From Sipunculus nudus (Eukaryota > Annelida > Sipuncula > Golfingiida > Sipunculidae): a stretch of 64,000 nucleotides of DNA. Made by a program: the position numbers and the translations under genes. Location of the stretch: the NCBI GenBank assembly GCA_026874595.1, contig CM049317.1, positions 42,682,401 through 42,746,400 on the forward strand, written 5' to 3'. Below are positions 45,581-58,800 of the stretch, piece after piece (positions within the stretch are counted from its first letter, which is position 1; every line of letters begins with the position of its first letter). The notes under the pieces are model-generated. The model ran no database searches. It was not told the DNA's origin and worked only from the letters and a program-made list of their open reading frames with translations.

Positions 45581-45626
45581 TGACATAAACGAGACTAATC
45601 GTTAGCCTTTTTAGTATACTTTCTGG
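45581..45626. repeat. 46-bp inverted repeat, right arm
   Basis: Begins TGACATAAACGAGACTAATC and matches the left arm at 45 of 46 positions on the opposite strand, 3.0 kb away. Confidence 0.93.
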
Positions 45627-46896
45627 CAAAATCAAACATGAGCGAGAAAAATGCCGTTTTAACTCAGCATATTGATAAAATTCTCCGCATGTTTGTTGAA
45701 TCACTGATCGTATGAATATAGGCATGGCTTGCACAGGTTACTGGACGCAGCCAACTCGTAGGCGATATAGGATATGACTCCTTGCCATGGACCCGGGGTT
45801 TCCGTTTGAATTGTGAGTTCACATGTATTATTTTGTGTTAATTCATCATTCATAGCCTAATGTTAAGATTATGGGCTGTTAACCACAACATAATCGAAGA
45901 CCACTGCGATGTATTCCGCGATTTTTCTTGTATCATGACTCAAGTAGCCTTATCAGCCCAATTATCATAGCCTACTAAGTCGGGTTGTTACGGCTAACTA
46001 ATCACACGAGACAGCAGAGACATTAGCGCATTTTGGTGGGGACGGTGTACATGTCCCTCCCCACTTTTCAACCAGCCCCCCCCCCCTTACACACAATTTG
46101 CCATAAATCATTAATTTTGCCATGAAAATAGGCTGCAGTTGCAATCTGTAATAAATAGATCATAGTTTTCCAAAATTCCATAATATCATAATGTATTGAA
46201 AATATAAAACTGACAGATAATATGGCTTTTATACCCATAACCCTGAAAATGTTGTACCATTAAAGCAAATATTAAATAATTCATTGCAGACTTTAGCGAT
46301 TAAAATCACATATACTTTAAAAGTAATGGTCCAGCATTGAAGCATTATACCTTGTGTATATCCCATTGCACAGGTTTGCATTAGGCCTGTAGACCTTGTT
46401 ATTTATATCTCGAACAAATTGAAAAAAAATGCATACAAGGGTAGGTAAATCCGCTCGAGCAAACCTGAAAACATGTAGCACGAATTGGCTTGCCTAAAAG
46501 ATCGTTATAATACAGAATATTTCTCTCAATATGTAAAAAAGATAAAAAAAAATAATTGAATCAATAATTAATCACGTGAACATCTTGACAAAAATTGGCC
46601 ACAATCTGAGAATTTTAGATGGATAATATATTTCTTATTTAAAGAACTTTTAGATATATTACATACAAGGTTTGGTGTTTTCCAAATGAATAGGTCCTTA
46701 TTTTCTCATTTTTCTACACTGCTAAAAGCACCAGCGCCACCTAGTAGCCGTTGGCTAACCACTGTCCACCCGGTCTCTGATAGGAAAGCAAGTATGACCA
46801 ATTATATTCAAAATGGCCCATCAAAATTCATACGATATGAACGGTTTAATCTTTTCAGTTAAGTCATCGGGGGCCTGGACTCAGTCTAGTCAGGTG
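45627..46896. other. Intergenic, nothing recognised
   Basis: AT-rich sequence with a C run at about 46078-46086. No gene or transposon domain seen. Confidence 0.4.
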
Positions 46897-47643
46897 TAGG
46901 ACAAGAGTTCACTCGGTGCAGTAGCTTGAGTCAGCAATTTGTCACAGTTCACTCAGGGCAACTGCCTTTCTCACCTAAGACTGGTCAGCCCAGTGCATCA
47001 AACTCAAGGGACGTTTGATGTATTGGCCTGATGTTTTGACCTGTCTATGCGTCTTTGGTGGCTTTCTCGTTCACAAGACAGGTGTTGCCACCTACAATGC
47101 CTTTGACACAGTGTAAGTGCCTGCTTATTTCTAAGGAGGAATATGATATATCAGCCTGAAATTGGGCATATTTATACATAATTTATACATATCGGATAGC
47201 TTTGTCGTATACAAGACATCAAAATGAATGTAGCTGGCACCACCAATCTTGTATACAACGAAGCTATCAGAGATATATACATATGCCCAATTTCAGACTG
47301 ATATATCAAACCGCTCCTGAGGAATAAGTAGGGACATACACTGTGAAAATTTGTTTGTAGATGGCGCCACTAGTCTTGTAAACAGTCTTGTAAAGCTATC
47401 CGATATGTATAAATATGCCTAATTTCAGGCTGATATATCAAATTCCTCCATAGAAATAAGCAGAGAAATAATGGCGACACCACTCTTGTGTGTATGGGCA
47501 CTCAAAGATGTATGGACAAGCCAAAATTTCAGGCTGATACATCAAACATGAGTCAGGTGCACTGAGCTGAACAAGCTCAATTGTGGCAGGTAGTTGCCCC
47601 CAAGTCAAGCGAAGCAAATTGATATTGATGAGTGAACTCTGGC
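46897..47643. mobile_element. Foldback (long inverted-repeat) element
   Basis: Two imperfect arms of about 280 bp face each other. Left-arm blocks AGAGTTCACTC, GTTTGATGTATTGGCCTGA, TGCTTATTTCTAAGGAGG and ATATCAGCCTGAAATTGGGC recur in reverse complement and reverse order on the right side, ending GAGTGAACTCT at about 47630-47640. Additional inverted pieces lie in the centre (47230-47330). No coding capacity; consistent with a MITE or foldback transposon. It abuts the truncated LTR of gypsy element 3. Confidence 0.72.
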
Positions 47644-47756
47644 AGGTTCACTTTCTATTCAAGACACACAACAACCCGGATGTAGACCATCAATATACCA
47701 ATAAACGGGTAGTTACAGATATGGCCGCTAGATGGCGCATGGTACCGGGTATGACA
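47644..47756 (-). repeat. 3' LTR of gypsy element 3, truncated
   Basis: Aligns with 52098-52209 (shared GGCCGCTAGATGGCGCATGG and others, few differences). The terminal ~45 bp of the LTR are missing, replaced at 47643 by the foldback element. Confidence 0.85.
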
Positions 47757-47876
47757 TCTGTATTATTAAACCACAATATGCCTCTTTAAAGTGAACAAGT
47801 CCAAGGTAGGAAACTGAACCAGCAATTGCCTGATCCAAAAACACACATTATATAATCACTGAGATATGCACTTGAA

Positions 47877-50800
47877 CTATAAGTCCAATTTCTCCGGTAG
47901 TTTTCGAACACGGGTAGAACGGCGCAAAGGACCAGCCGTTCCTGACTGAGTAATGCTAGAATCTGACACAATATTCTCACTCTTCACCTGACAATGGTCA
48001 GTTACGACGGCATCAGTAGAAATCACCGAGGCCGGCACTGCACCAGGTTGTTCAGGTACAGGCAAGTCTGGTGTATTACTATTTACAATATCACCTAGGG
48101 TGTCTCTCTGGCATTGACCTGATTTCTCCGATGTTAGAGGCACCTTCTCTGGAATTTCTGTTTTTTTCGACCGTCCCCGGATGTGATCTTGGTGTCGACG
48201 AACAGAACGGTTATCTGACAACTGGAATACATATGATACCGGTCCAGATTTATGAAGAATCTGTCCAGGCAACCAGCACAGTCCACTCGAAAAATTTGTA
48301 ACCCATACAGCATCTCCGACTTCAAAACTGGCGAGCAATAGCTCTCTTGTGTTGCCGATACTTCCTCTGACATGTCCGGATGGATTTGACTTAAATGGAA
48401 TTTGAGCTTTCGCCTAAATATCAGTTCTTCGGGTGTCTTACTAGTAATGCCATACGGCATGTTACGAAAGTTTAAAAGAAATCGCAACACTTTGGTCTCA
48501 ATGGAACCTTCAGACATTTTGCTGATACCTTCCTTCACTAACTGAACGGCACGCTCAGCTATGCCGTTAGAGGCTGAGTGTCTGTGAGCTGTTTTCACAT
48601 GTTTAATTCTATTTCTACTCATAAAGGTTTGAAACACGTCTCCCACAAAACAAGTACCATTATCTGACACTACAGTATCTGGTATCCCAGAAAACAGCAA
48701 AACTGATTCGCAGTCTTTCAACAGTAGCTTCTGCTGAACTTGTGTTCATGACATGCACTTCCACCAACTTGGAATATGCGTCAACGATGAAGAACATTTT
48801 GCCCTTAAATGGTCCGGCATAGTCCACATGTAACCTAGACCAAGGTTTTGAAGAGTAAGTCCATGAAAGCAAGGGCTTAGCTGGCTAATGTTGTTTGACT
48901 TGGCAAGTCTGACAGTATCTTGCCTTACGTTCGAGCTCTAAATCTAGTTTTGGCCACTACACATAGTTTGTAGCAAAGGCTTTCATTCCTACGATATCTG
49001 AATGTGCCTCATGAATCATTTCAGTGACTCAAGCTCTAGCTTGGCTAGGTACCACAACACGTGATCCCCATGGTACACAACCACACTGACTTGAAAGTTC
49101 TCCCCGTCTAACAAAATATGGTTGAAGTTCTTGATCCCGACCCATGCTCTCTGGCCAACCAGATTCCACAAAAAATTTCTATCCCTTGCAAGCAGTTTAT
49201 CACTACCTGTCCAGTACCTGATCAATTTGACATCTATCGGCGAGGTATCCATAAACTCAATTAGGCACACAGTCTCATGAGGTACAGGAATCTCTGCAGG
49301 AGTATCTCGTAATGGAAGTTCATGGCATCAGCATTTGCCAATCTCCCTCCTGGTTTGTATCTGAAGGAGTATTCATAGGCACTTAATGATAAGGCTCATC
49401 TCTGGATTCTTCCAGAGGCCATAACTGGAACGTTCTGCTTTGGTTTCTCTGAATAAACCCTCAAGCGGTTTTTGATCGATGTTAATGGTGAACTACCGGA
49501 CAAACAAGTATGCGTAAAAATGCTTGATACCCCACACAACAGCCAATGCCTTTTTCTCGATTTGTGAGAAATGCTTTACAGTTGGGGCAAGAGTTCTTGA
49601 TACAAAACTGATCGGTTGCTCCGATCCATCAGTATAACGATGAGCAAGCACTGCTCCGGGTCCATACGGTGATGCGTCACAAGAAATCACCAGTTCTTTT
49701 GCAGTGTCATAGTGAACTAACACTGTTGATGATTGTAACAGTTATTTCGAACGGCGAAATGCTCCATCCTGGTCAGGGCCCCCTTATAAAACGTGCATTC
49801 TTCTTGAGCAACTGGTTCAATGGTGCTAACTCTGTTGACAGATTAGCTTTGAAGGGTCCACAGTAATTTACACAGCCCAAACAGCTCTTTACCTCTTTGC
49901 TGTTTTTCGGTGTAGGTGCCATTGCAATGGCTCTTTCTCATCAACAGGGTGCAGCCCCTCACTGTCACTTCGATAACCAAGGTAGGTCACTTTAGGAATA
50001 ATGAAGATACATTTATCTTTATTTAGTTCGAGTCCAGCTTCTGATAGTTTGTTAAGCACACTCTCTAAATTACTCAGATGTGCTTTCCGAGTTTCTCCGG
50101 TAACTAAATTTTATCTAGATATGAACAAACATACGGAATTCCTTGCAGCAAATTGTCAACAATGCGCTGGAATATCGCAGGCGAAGAACTTACCCCGAAG
50201 GAGAGACGATTATATTGAAATAGTCCCTTTGGTGTATTAACGGTAACATATTTCTTTAAAGACTCTTCCAGATCAACTTGTAAGTATTCCTTACGCAAAT
50301 CTAGTCTGGTGAATGTCTGACCTCCAGACAGCGAAGCATGTAAATCCTCAATACGAGGCAGTGGATATGTACTCAGCTTACCCACTTGATTCAATGTTGT
50401 TCTAAAGTCACCACATATACGCACTCCTTGTCATCCTGAATTTAACACTGGGACAATCGGGGCAGCCCATTCTGAGAATTCTACTGGCTCTATAATGCCA
50501 TCTTTCTGTAACTTGTCTAATTCACAATTTCAAGATCTCTAAGGGTATATGGTACTCTCCGTGGCTTAAAAAACTTTAGCTCTGCTTCAGTATCCACCAC
50601 AATTTGACCGTTTACTCCTTTAAATGTACCAAGTGTATCCTCTATCAACTCTGGGTACTGCTCTAATAACGCCTGACATGAATTATTACTGGGCTGGCTC
50701 ACTGCAGTCAAGTGATAGATCTGTTTCATGACTAATCTCAATTGACTCGGCCAATCAGATCCCATCAAAGATGGCCCCTCTCCTGGTACAACTAACAATG

Positions 50801-51158
50801 GTAGGTGGGCAGACTGACCTTTGTATGCAACAGCAAAGTTAATCATCCCAAGAACTGATGTGGGTTCTCCTGTACAGCACAGCACATATTTCACTGGGTG
50901 AAGAACAATGTCTGGTAAAGACTTCTTATATGTCTTTTCACTAATCAGGGATACAGAAGCACCTGTATCAATGTCCATTTTAAGAGTCTTGCCATTAATC
51001 AACTGTTCAACATTGTATGTTGGCAATGCTTTATTGCTGTGAATTCCCGTTAACTTGTATGCATGGTGACTGCTCTGTATCAGAACTAGCATTAGTGTCC
51101 ACATAATGCACACGACTGGCGCCACCTGCAGGTTTCTTTTGCTTTGATGAATGATCAT
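47877..51158 (-). pseudogene. Pol remnant of gypsy element 3 (PR-RT-RNase H-IN)
   Basis: On the minus strand: protease active site DTGAS (50961-50969), RT with RICGDFRTTLNQ, FTRLDLRKEYLQV and FQYNRLSFGVSSSPAIFQRI, and the palm motif YLDK instead of YLDD near 50110. Then RNase H ([28 protein letters not shown], 49493-49723) and integrase with HVDYAGPF, VVSDNGTCF and SNGIAERAVQ (DDE triad residues visible). A C-terminal module follows (EVGDAVWV, SYVFQLSDNRSVRRHQDHIR) ending RRSTRVRKLPEKLDL. Frameshifts at about 50500, 50100, 49000, 48700 and 48330. The lost RT Asp and the shifts make it inactive. Confidence 0.87.
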
Positions 51159-51179
51159 TTTTTCTAGGCTTAAAACCAG

Positions 51180-51910
51180 TCACTTGACCTCTCCTACGAC
51201 ACACACGTTGTAAATGGCCCCGCTTATGAAACCATTACAGATAGTGTTAATATGTTTGCAAGTGTCTGCTTTTTGGTTCTCATTACCACATCTAAACCAC
51301 TGAATTCTGCCTGCTGGCTTTTCCCTGACTGGAAGTCTTACTGTATGCCGACTTCTCAACAAACTATACAGTTCCTTTATCATTATTGCTGGTACTAACC
51401 AGTTCCTGGCCGTCTTTAGCTGCTGTCTCCAAAGATGCTGCTATTTCCACCGCTCTCGAGAGTGTTAAATCACGTTCGGCGAGCAGACAGCGCTGAATTG
51501 TCTCACAGTTAAAACTGATTCCTGGGACGCTCGTTTAAGGAGGTCCCCAATTCACAGCTACTCCTCAGTCGCTTCAGTTCTTTAGTATATTCTTGAATTG
51601 ATTCTTTATCAGTCTCACAGCGTTTCCTAAAACGAAAACGTTCAACAATGACCAAAGGTTTGGGGCAATGATGCACTCGAAGCGCCTCCATACATTGTTG
51701 TTAAGTCTTTTTCACTTGGTGGTGTGGGCGACATTAGCGACTTTATAACAGTTTAGGCTTTAATGCCAATTATTGAAAGAAACGCAGGAACTTGCCTTTC
51801 TTTACAGCATTTGCTTCAAAGTAGAGCTGTACACGATCGGAATACGCAATCCAGTCCTCAGTTTCCTGAAACGGGCCCACAAAGCAGATCATGTTACAGT
51901 AAGCAGCCAT
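51180..51910 (-). pseudogene. Gag remnant of gypsy element 3
   Basis: Starts MAAYCNMICFVGPFQETEDW at 51910 and stops after 46 codons. It resumes in other frames with ALRVHHCPKPLVIVERFRFR and QEYTKELKRLRSSCELG (51509-51691), and ends with a damaged zinc knuckle (WFRCGNENQKADTCKH, 51230-51300). Typical gypsy gag length and order, several breaks. Confidence 0.8.
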
Positions 51911-52032
51911 ATTGTTCTCTCGTTTTCCGGGAAATCACCTTAGTTCACTTGAAAAGTTAAAAATATCGGCACTGCTGAGAGAAAACTGGCTCCGACGAGG
52001 GACTCTTGAAGGCACTGCACATGGTTCTGATA

Positions 52033-52044
52033 CGCTCGTCGCCA
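52033..52044 (-). other. Primer binding site of gypsy element 3
   Basis: TGGCGACGAGCG on the minus strand, five bases from the LTR end. The first nine bases equal those of element 1. Confidence 0.6.
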
Positions 52045-52049
52045 TTTAA

Positions 52050-52209
52050 TGTCATGTGTCAACATTAATAAAGCCTTTTCATAAGGTTTTAACCCCAGGT
52101 TCACTTTCCATTCAAGACATACAACAACCTAGATGTAGACCGTCAATATACCAATAAACAGGTAGTTACAAATATGGCCGCTAGATGGCGCATGGTACCG
52201 GGTATGACA
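52050..52209 (-). repeat. 5' LTR of gypsy element 3, complete
   Basis: 160 bp on the minus strand, from TGTCATACCCGG to ACATGACA, with perfect 6-bp inverted ends; an AATAAA occurs near its 3' end (TTATTAATG context). Confidence 0.8.
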
Positions 52210-52721
52210 TGAACGACACACTACATCCCCAGCATTCCACCTTTAGGTTAACGCTTATATGTAAAATTCTACAGAACTAGTAGCTTTAAAAAAAAATTCT
52301 TGTGCCATACAGTATTAAACTTATCAACCCTCTTAATATTAAATGTTTTGAATTATGTGTTTTTAATCTGTAGTTTATTTTTAGATGTTTATTTTTACTT
52401 TTTATTTTTACTATCATAGTCAAATACGTTATGTGTTATTTTTGTTTTATTTGTATTATTTATTTTCATGTAATGAATTGCAAGTTACGACAGAATCCTG
52501 GAACCGAAGGCTACTAAATCAATGCCAGGTCTAAATACTTAAGTTTATATATTTCTGAATATAAATGTACGATGATAAAATTATTTGTGATGTTTACCGG
52601 ATACTTTATTTTCATAAAATATACCTTGTCAAATCATATGTTACATGTTTATAGGGATTCGAGCGCCTATTCCTGAGTGCCTCAATGTGTAATATCTCAC
52701 CATCCTATTTATCTGGACCCA

Positions 52722-52761
52722 GTTGTGGCTCTGTGGTATATACATACTACAGAGCCACAAC
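52722..52761. repeat. 17-bp inverted repeat (hairpin)
   Basis: GTTGTGGCTCTGTGGTA (52722-52738) faces its reverse complement at 52745-52761 with one mismatch and a 6-base loop. Confidence 0.88.
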
Positions 52762-52819
52762 CAGGTCTACCTATTTTTCATACGTGTTTTTATTGTATTT
52801 GATGCCTATTTTGCAAGCC

Positions 52820-52915
52820 CACACATTATTCATTAAGAAATCCAGTGACACCTCAGCCGGAGACGACCCGCTGAGAACCTGTGGTCGCCATCTTGCCGTG
52901 ACCTCAACCGTATTG
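52820..52915 (+). repeat. Dispersed repeat, copy 1
   Basis: Shares TGACACCTCAGCCGGAGACG plus ACCC and imperfect flanks (ATTAAGAAATCC, GTCGCCATC) with 60194-60290. Confidence 0.8.
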
Positions 52916-53324
52916 GTACTTTTTACTATCCACAACAGGGGCCGCCACCTGCATGTCTGACTTTCCAGGTGATCGGGTGTAATAGCTGAATACTGGTGAA
53001 TACTATATAATTCGGGAGATCTATCGATCTGGTATAAGGACCTGGAATTAGGAAAAAGACTTCGAAAAAGAGAATTTCCAAGTTATTACTCCTCAGTCTT
53101 TTGGATAAAATTTAGGCTAATCATAAAATTATGAGCGGGTAGATGTAAGATCAGTTTTTTTTTAAAGTTAACCAAAAGCTGTGTGGCCCGCTTTTGCACC
53201 GAATCTTTTTTTTAATTCCTCTGGACTGTTATAGTTATGAAAGACCCATGCCAATGGAATACAGACTTGTATATTTAAATTTTGTTATTACATTTTTTAC
53301 TCTATTAGCATTGTTGTTGTTATA

Positions 53325-53336
53325 ATAATAATAATA

Positions 53337-53372
<36 letters not shown>
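53325..53372. repeat. (AAT)n/(ATT)n compound microsatellite
   Basis: AAT repeats switch to ATT repeats at about 53338, making a self-complementary tract. A short (TA)n run follows at about 53414-53431. Confidence 0.93.
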
Positions 53373-53374
<2 letters not shown>

Positions 53375-54458
53375 CGAGTGACCTTGATCACGGGCGAAAA
53401 AAAAAGATATATATTATATATATATATATATTCTCTGAAGATATGATTAAATATTACAGACGAATTGAGTTTCCTATCTTTAAACAATTTATAGAGCAGA
53501 TTTAAACAGATTTATTTTTGAATGTATTTTGTTGGTCATTCATTAATTCCCAGGTTGAGGACATCCCCAGGCCAAGACGATTAGACATTGAGCTGTGCAT
53601 GCAGTTGTTGAGCACTATTTTATCGTTAAAACTGATTAATCTATTGAAATATTACTGTTATGAGAAACAGGGCCGTGGAAGGCGGCCACAACTAGTTGAT
53701 TACCTCTTGATTACTCTTTCCGGCCCCCTGCGCACGGCGACGGGGTGCATGGGTTCACAATGAAGGTGCTAGCATTTAGACAGTAATAACCGTTATATAG
53801 CTCATGGATTTTATAATGAAAGCATTTAATGTAAAACAATTTCGAAAGGTTTAATTGACCAACATACTTTTATCGTGCTCATTCCGGGTCTGCCCTATAA
53901 CATCTATATTATGTTTCACATAGCCATTCCAAAACTATACGTAGAAACGATACTTTGAATAAAGAAACAGGCAATGTTAAATCTTATAAACTAGCTACAC
54001 CCATGGAAAATCCACGGCTCTATCTGATGCATATTTTTGTGGTGAGCTGATAGGAGGCTAATCGACGCATATTTTAATCCTAAGGTTTTTGCAGGAACTT
54101 TTGTGATGTGTTTCACTCAAATGGTATAAAGATTACTTCTGCTAGAATTCTCCAGGAACACCCTCCCCCAAAATATCAGCATAGAAAGAAAAATCATCCT
54201 ATTCCAATAATCTCACAAAAAAATTAATTTTGGAAAGAGACGTGAGGCATATACAGGTTGTACGAATTTTTAAGTGAGTTTTTTTTCCGATTAACAATAT
54301 ACTTAGTAGGTCCGACAGCTTCATTACTTGGGAAATATCGTAGATTAAACGATTGGATAAAGAAGCATTCTACTGTGAAATTATATAACAGTATGATGGT
54401 TCTATTACAAAGCAGCAGATTAAATAAATATACATTCTGCATGCACATGCACACACAC

Positions 54459-54477
54459 ATATAAATATATATATATA

Positions 54478-54541
<64 letters not shown>
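54459..54541. repeat. (TA)n microsatellite
   Basis: About 40 AT dinucleotides with one CT interruption near 54480. Confidence 0.95.
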
Positions 54542-54544
<3 letters not shown>

Positions 54545-55799
54545 TTGGAATGCATCTCAGCTCTCACACATGCATGGTTGAAGTCAAGCGAGTTACATAT
54601 CAATTGATAATACGTACGACGATCATGAATCAATAAAAACACCTATAATTATATAGGTATGTTATCATAATGTAATAGATGGGTCACTATTGTGATATAT
54701 CATTAATATCATTTAGTTTGTTCAAAGGGTGAGAGTATTTGAGCATCTCATCATTATAGTCAGGGGGCCAAACTCTGTACTGTGCAAAAATAGGATTGTA
54801 CCTTACAGCCTCAAATATAAAATTTTACACACCTTATGTATACATGTTTAGAAGATCCAGTCTAGAGATTGAAAAGTAATGTTAGCAGTCTCAATACTCT
54901 TGCAAAAGTACTTTTAGTATTGATTTTGTTTCGGAAGGTTGAGTAATTTTATGACTTTTTTGCTACCTCCTTTTGAACCGTTTTTAATTCACAGCTGCTA
55001 CATGCTTGTATATATTTCCACAAATATGGTACCATTGATTAGCTAAGAAATAGGGCTTTGAAAGCTGCAAGAATTTTTACGACATTGTTTATGTGTGAGC
55101 GATTGTGAGCCTATATAACTTACCCCCATCCCTTGAATTTTCCAAAATTCTAGAAAAAAATTCTATGTAAGTACATTTGTTTCAGCTTCGAATTAATTTT
55201 AGATAATTATGCAATGGTCATGGGATTCTCTATCAAATGCATGTCTATTCTTACTGAGATCTTCATGTTTTCTTAAATTTTGCTTGAAATAAGAAAAATG
55301 GTTAATCCGATTGTAATTTTCAGCACGTCAGCGCCTTTGCTGGTTTAATTAAAGGTAACCTTTACAGAAGCACCGATACAGAAAGCACAGATACAGACAA
55401 AGTGGTTTTGATTCTCTCGACAGTCTCAGACAACACAAGTATGCTTCGACAAAGCCAGACCTTAGAGCACTACCTCATACAGAGGATGCATTCAGATGTC
55501 ATGTGCTAAGGGCTATGTACCAACTATATATCTATAGCACTTTACAAAAGGACACAACGAAATCATCCAGATCTGCCACCACCAACAGAGTTTGGCCTGA
55601 CCATAGATAAAAAAAACTTGAACCAGTAATGATGTCCAAATCAGCAAAACCAGACATTAACAAAACTGTGTTAATCATCGGACATCAAAATGCTTCAAAG
55701 GATGTTCTGCATTTGTGATACAGAAACTGTACACTATACTATTATTTAATATTTAGAACTCAACACAAACATATTTTGCTCTCCTGAAATATATGTGAA

Positions 55800-55821
55800 C
55801 ATATATATATATATATATATA
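55800..55821. repeat. (TA)n microsatellite
   Basis: Short AT dinucleotide run followed by an A run at about 55833-55842. Confidence 0.9.
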
Positions 55822-58800
55822 TTACTACATGTAAAAAAAAAAGAAAATGCATGAACAGATTTAAGTATAGGGGGCATCACGTATTAAGCTTCAGCATGCA
55901 AAATATTTCAATTTTTTTTAAGAAATGATGGATTTTTTCTCAAACTGAACTAGGATGTTTTAAGTTAATATATGTAACTTCTGTTTGGAAAATGGGTTTT
56001 GTGCGAATTTTAATTCAAGGTGGTCAAATTATACTGGAATAGGCCTGACTGAAATTTTCTGATTCAGTTTTATGGTCTGATGGAAAATATAAATGACCAG
56101 GTATAACAGTAGAATAGTTGATATATTTATAGTTTTCAAAATTACTATTGAATTTTATTATTTTTCTGATTAATGTTTTTCATAATTTTCTTTCAAAGGA
56201 TAAACTAGATCCAAGATCAATATGTTTAGTCAATTCAAGGTCAATTCGTGCTACCCATAATAGGAATTCATTTCATAAGTTTTTTTTCATTATCAAACCG
56301 CAAATAAAATGAAACAAAAATCAAAGTTAAGCCACAGACCTGCTATCAAAGGTGAATCTATCCAAGACCAAGGTTAATTTGATCTGATCATCAGCTCTTT
56401 ATGATTATTTACTAAATATGGTTATGCAATATTATTCCGAAAGCAGGGCTGCAAAATTCTTCATGATATTTAATGATGGGAATACTTGTTTGAATGTGGC
56501 CGAACAATTTCCTATATAGAAAGCAATGCAGTATTTATTAACCAACCCTAGGCACAATGAAAGGCGTGACTTCCAACGTGTTTCATATCATGTTTCTATA
56601 CCTTTTACCCATAGAATATTATTTCCTGTGGCCTGTGTTCTTTCAAGAAGAATAAATTAACATGTGATTGAATGTTTGACCAGAATAGCCTTGGTCTGGC
56701 AGATATGATTTGTGTCTGCCAATAATCATTATACGTATTATTCATACACTAATAAATGTTACCACACTTCTGTATTCATGTGACTCGCCCCTGCGATCGA
56801 GGAGGTTATGTTTTCAGCTTTGTATGATTATTGATTGCTAGAATATTGGAATCGGCTGGCCTATGGTGCACTTGACTCAATTTTGTATGTACGCTTGTAT
56901 TTTTTTATCTGTTTGCTTATCTATACACACTCTGCAGATCACACTTTTGATATTAATCAAATGTAAATATCAGTAAACCTTTGAAGCCGATTATTTTCAA
57001 GCAGGTTCATCTGGGATGTATATCACTGAACACTCGCACGGGCTAGCACTGAGCATCTGTTCCTCTACTTAGTACCTTCATCAAGAAGACCATGTATAAA
57101 ACAGACTGAACTGATTTTCACGAAACTTTGTTGAGTTGCGGGGTAGAAATATTAAAAAAACATTGAATAACGGTGCAAAAAGCGCATTACGGATCCAGTT
57201 GGTTTTTTTTTTGCATTGGAAGATGTTTGCGCTCTTCTAGTTAAAAGATATTCCAAGATTACTTATAGTTATTTACTGAATCGGTCATGAATTAAAAACA
57301 AGATGAGTCTAAAAACACCGCTTACATGTTTTCCTTATTAACCAATAAGCTCCCACATCAATTACCCAACCAAACAAATGTACATAATTAATTAATCGGT
57401 CTCTTCATTCTTTTCGAGGTTATTTATTTGGCAATACATTGAGGGTAATTTGAAGTGAATACGTTGAATATTAAGTAAGTTAGGGACATTTTAGTGACCC
57501 CACCCCCTTATCTGTGATGTCTATTCCTGTGCCCAACATGTGCGATTTACCAAAACACGCCCTCACTTTTGACACAGGAATCAGGCAGATTGTTAAACTA
57601 GAGACCATTACAAACATTCTCATACCAATTACACTTTGTATATATTTTGGTGCCACTATATCCTTAAATATGGCCTTTTTCAAAGGTCCCCTACAGCACT
57701 ATTGGGGAAAAAGGGTGTGTGGAAAATTTGTGTCTGGTGACTTATCTTCTGAGGATGAAACATGATAATTGTCCTTTCTGAACAGCGTATGTTTCATTTA
57801 CAACAACCAGTTATACCTGGAAATGGAGATGAACATTGTTATGGCTAAATACGTTTACTTTTCTACCTTAATTTTTTTTATGTTAAATGGTGCATGTGAT
57901 TTTCTTGTTTATGTTTGCTTAAATTGAAGATATATGTAGGGCTTCATCTTTGTATGGTGGCAATACTGATTTTCTGTTTTGTTGGCTACCTTCTTAATAA
58001 GGGGAAAGGGTGAATAAAGAATACTCTTAAAAAAGAATAGCTCCTACTTTATAAGTTCAGGTGAAGTCATGTAAGAGACACTTTAAACAGTTTAAACATG
58101 AACCACGTTCTAGTTTTTTCTCATTCATTGGATGATTTTATCACATTTCCATTAAGATAAAGTTGTATTTAAAACCAACTAGAAGGTAAAACTGATCTAG
58201 GTAGAGTAACTCTGATTTGTTGATAAGTAATTTTTATGCTCACAAATGTAAGAAGTTTCGTACGATTATATTTTTAAGCAAAGTCCTATATTGTCTGTTG
58301 TTTCTTGTTTTAGCGATCATTTTCATGAATAAGGGGTAGGGGTACAAAAGGAATTTCTACATATCTGTCTTACACCAAAGCAACTAATGCATGTTACTAA
58401 AAGAAAGAGGAATAATCATATAAATCTTAATGTTCTAATAGGTCTTTGTGTATAAGCATACAGAAACTGTGTTCATTTATGAGAGATTGCTCTAAAGAAA
58501 TTTGGTCGTATTTTAGTCCTTGTAAGCCATATTTTTTTACATACATGAATGGAGGATTTTTTTAAATCAACTTTGATTTTATGTCTTATTATGTTTGTGC
58601 ATATAAATACCTTCATTTTAAGATATAACTTGTTTTAGTCAATTTGGGGACTTAGAGAGCCAAATTTGGCTAATCACACAAACGTGTATACAGCTCGTAC
58701 AAAAAAGTTCCTTGCAATGTTGTGCAAGAGTGTTCTGATTGCCAGCATTGGTTTTCTTATTCCCAAGATGTCTCCCTCTACGAAAAACAAAGTGAAAATT

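Larger units (their letters stand above)
47644..52209 (-). mobile_element. Ty3/gypsy element 3, minus strand, decayed
   Basis: Direct LTRs at 52050-52209 (complete, 5' for this strand) and 47644-47756 (truncated, 3'). Between them on the minus strand: primer site, gag with zinc knuckle, protease, RT, RNase H, integrase and a basic C-terminal tail. The complete LTR has perfect TGTCAT…ATGACA ends. All frames are interrupted and the RT active site is altered, so it is immobile. Confidence 0.87.

Noticed and set aside
53325-54541. Open frames of alternating Tyr-Ile
   Set aside because: Produced by (TA)n microsatellites.
57514-57765. 83-codon open frame ending GDLSSEDET
   Set aside because: The tail looks protein-like, but there is no domain, signal, splice context or supporting neighbour, and the other strand is open as well.
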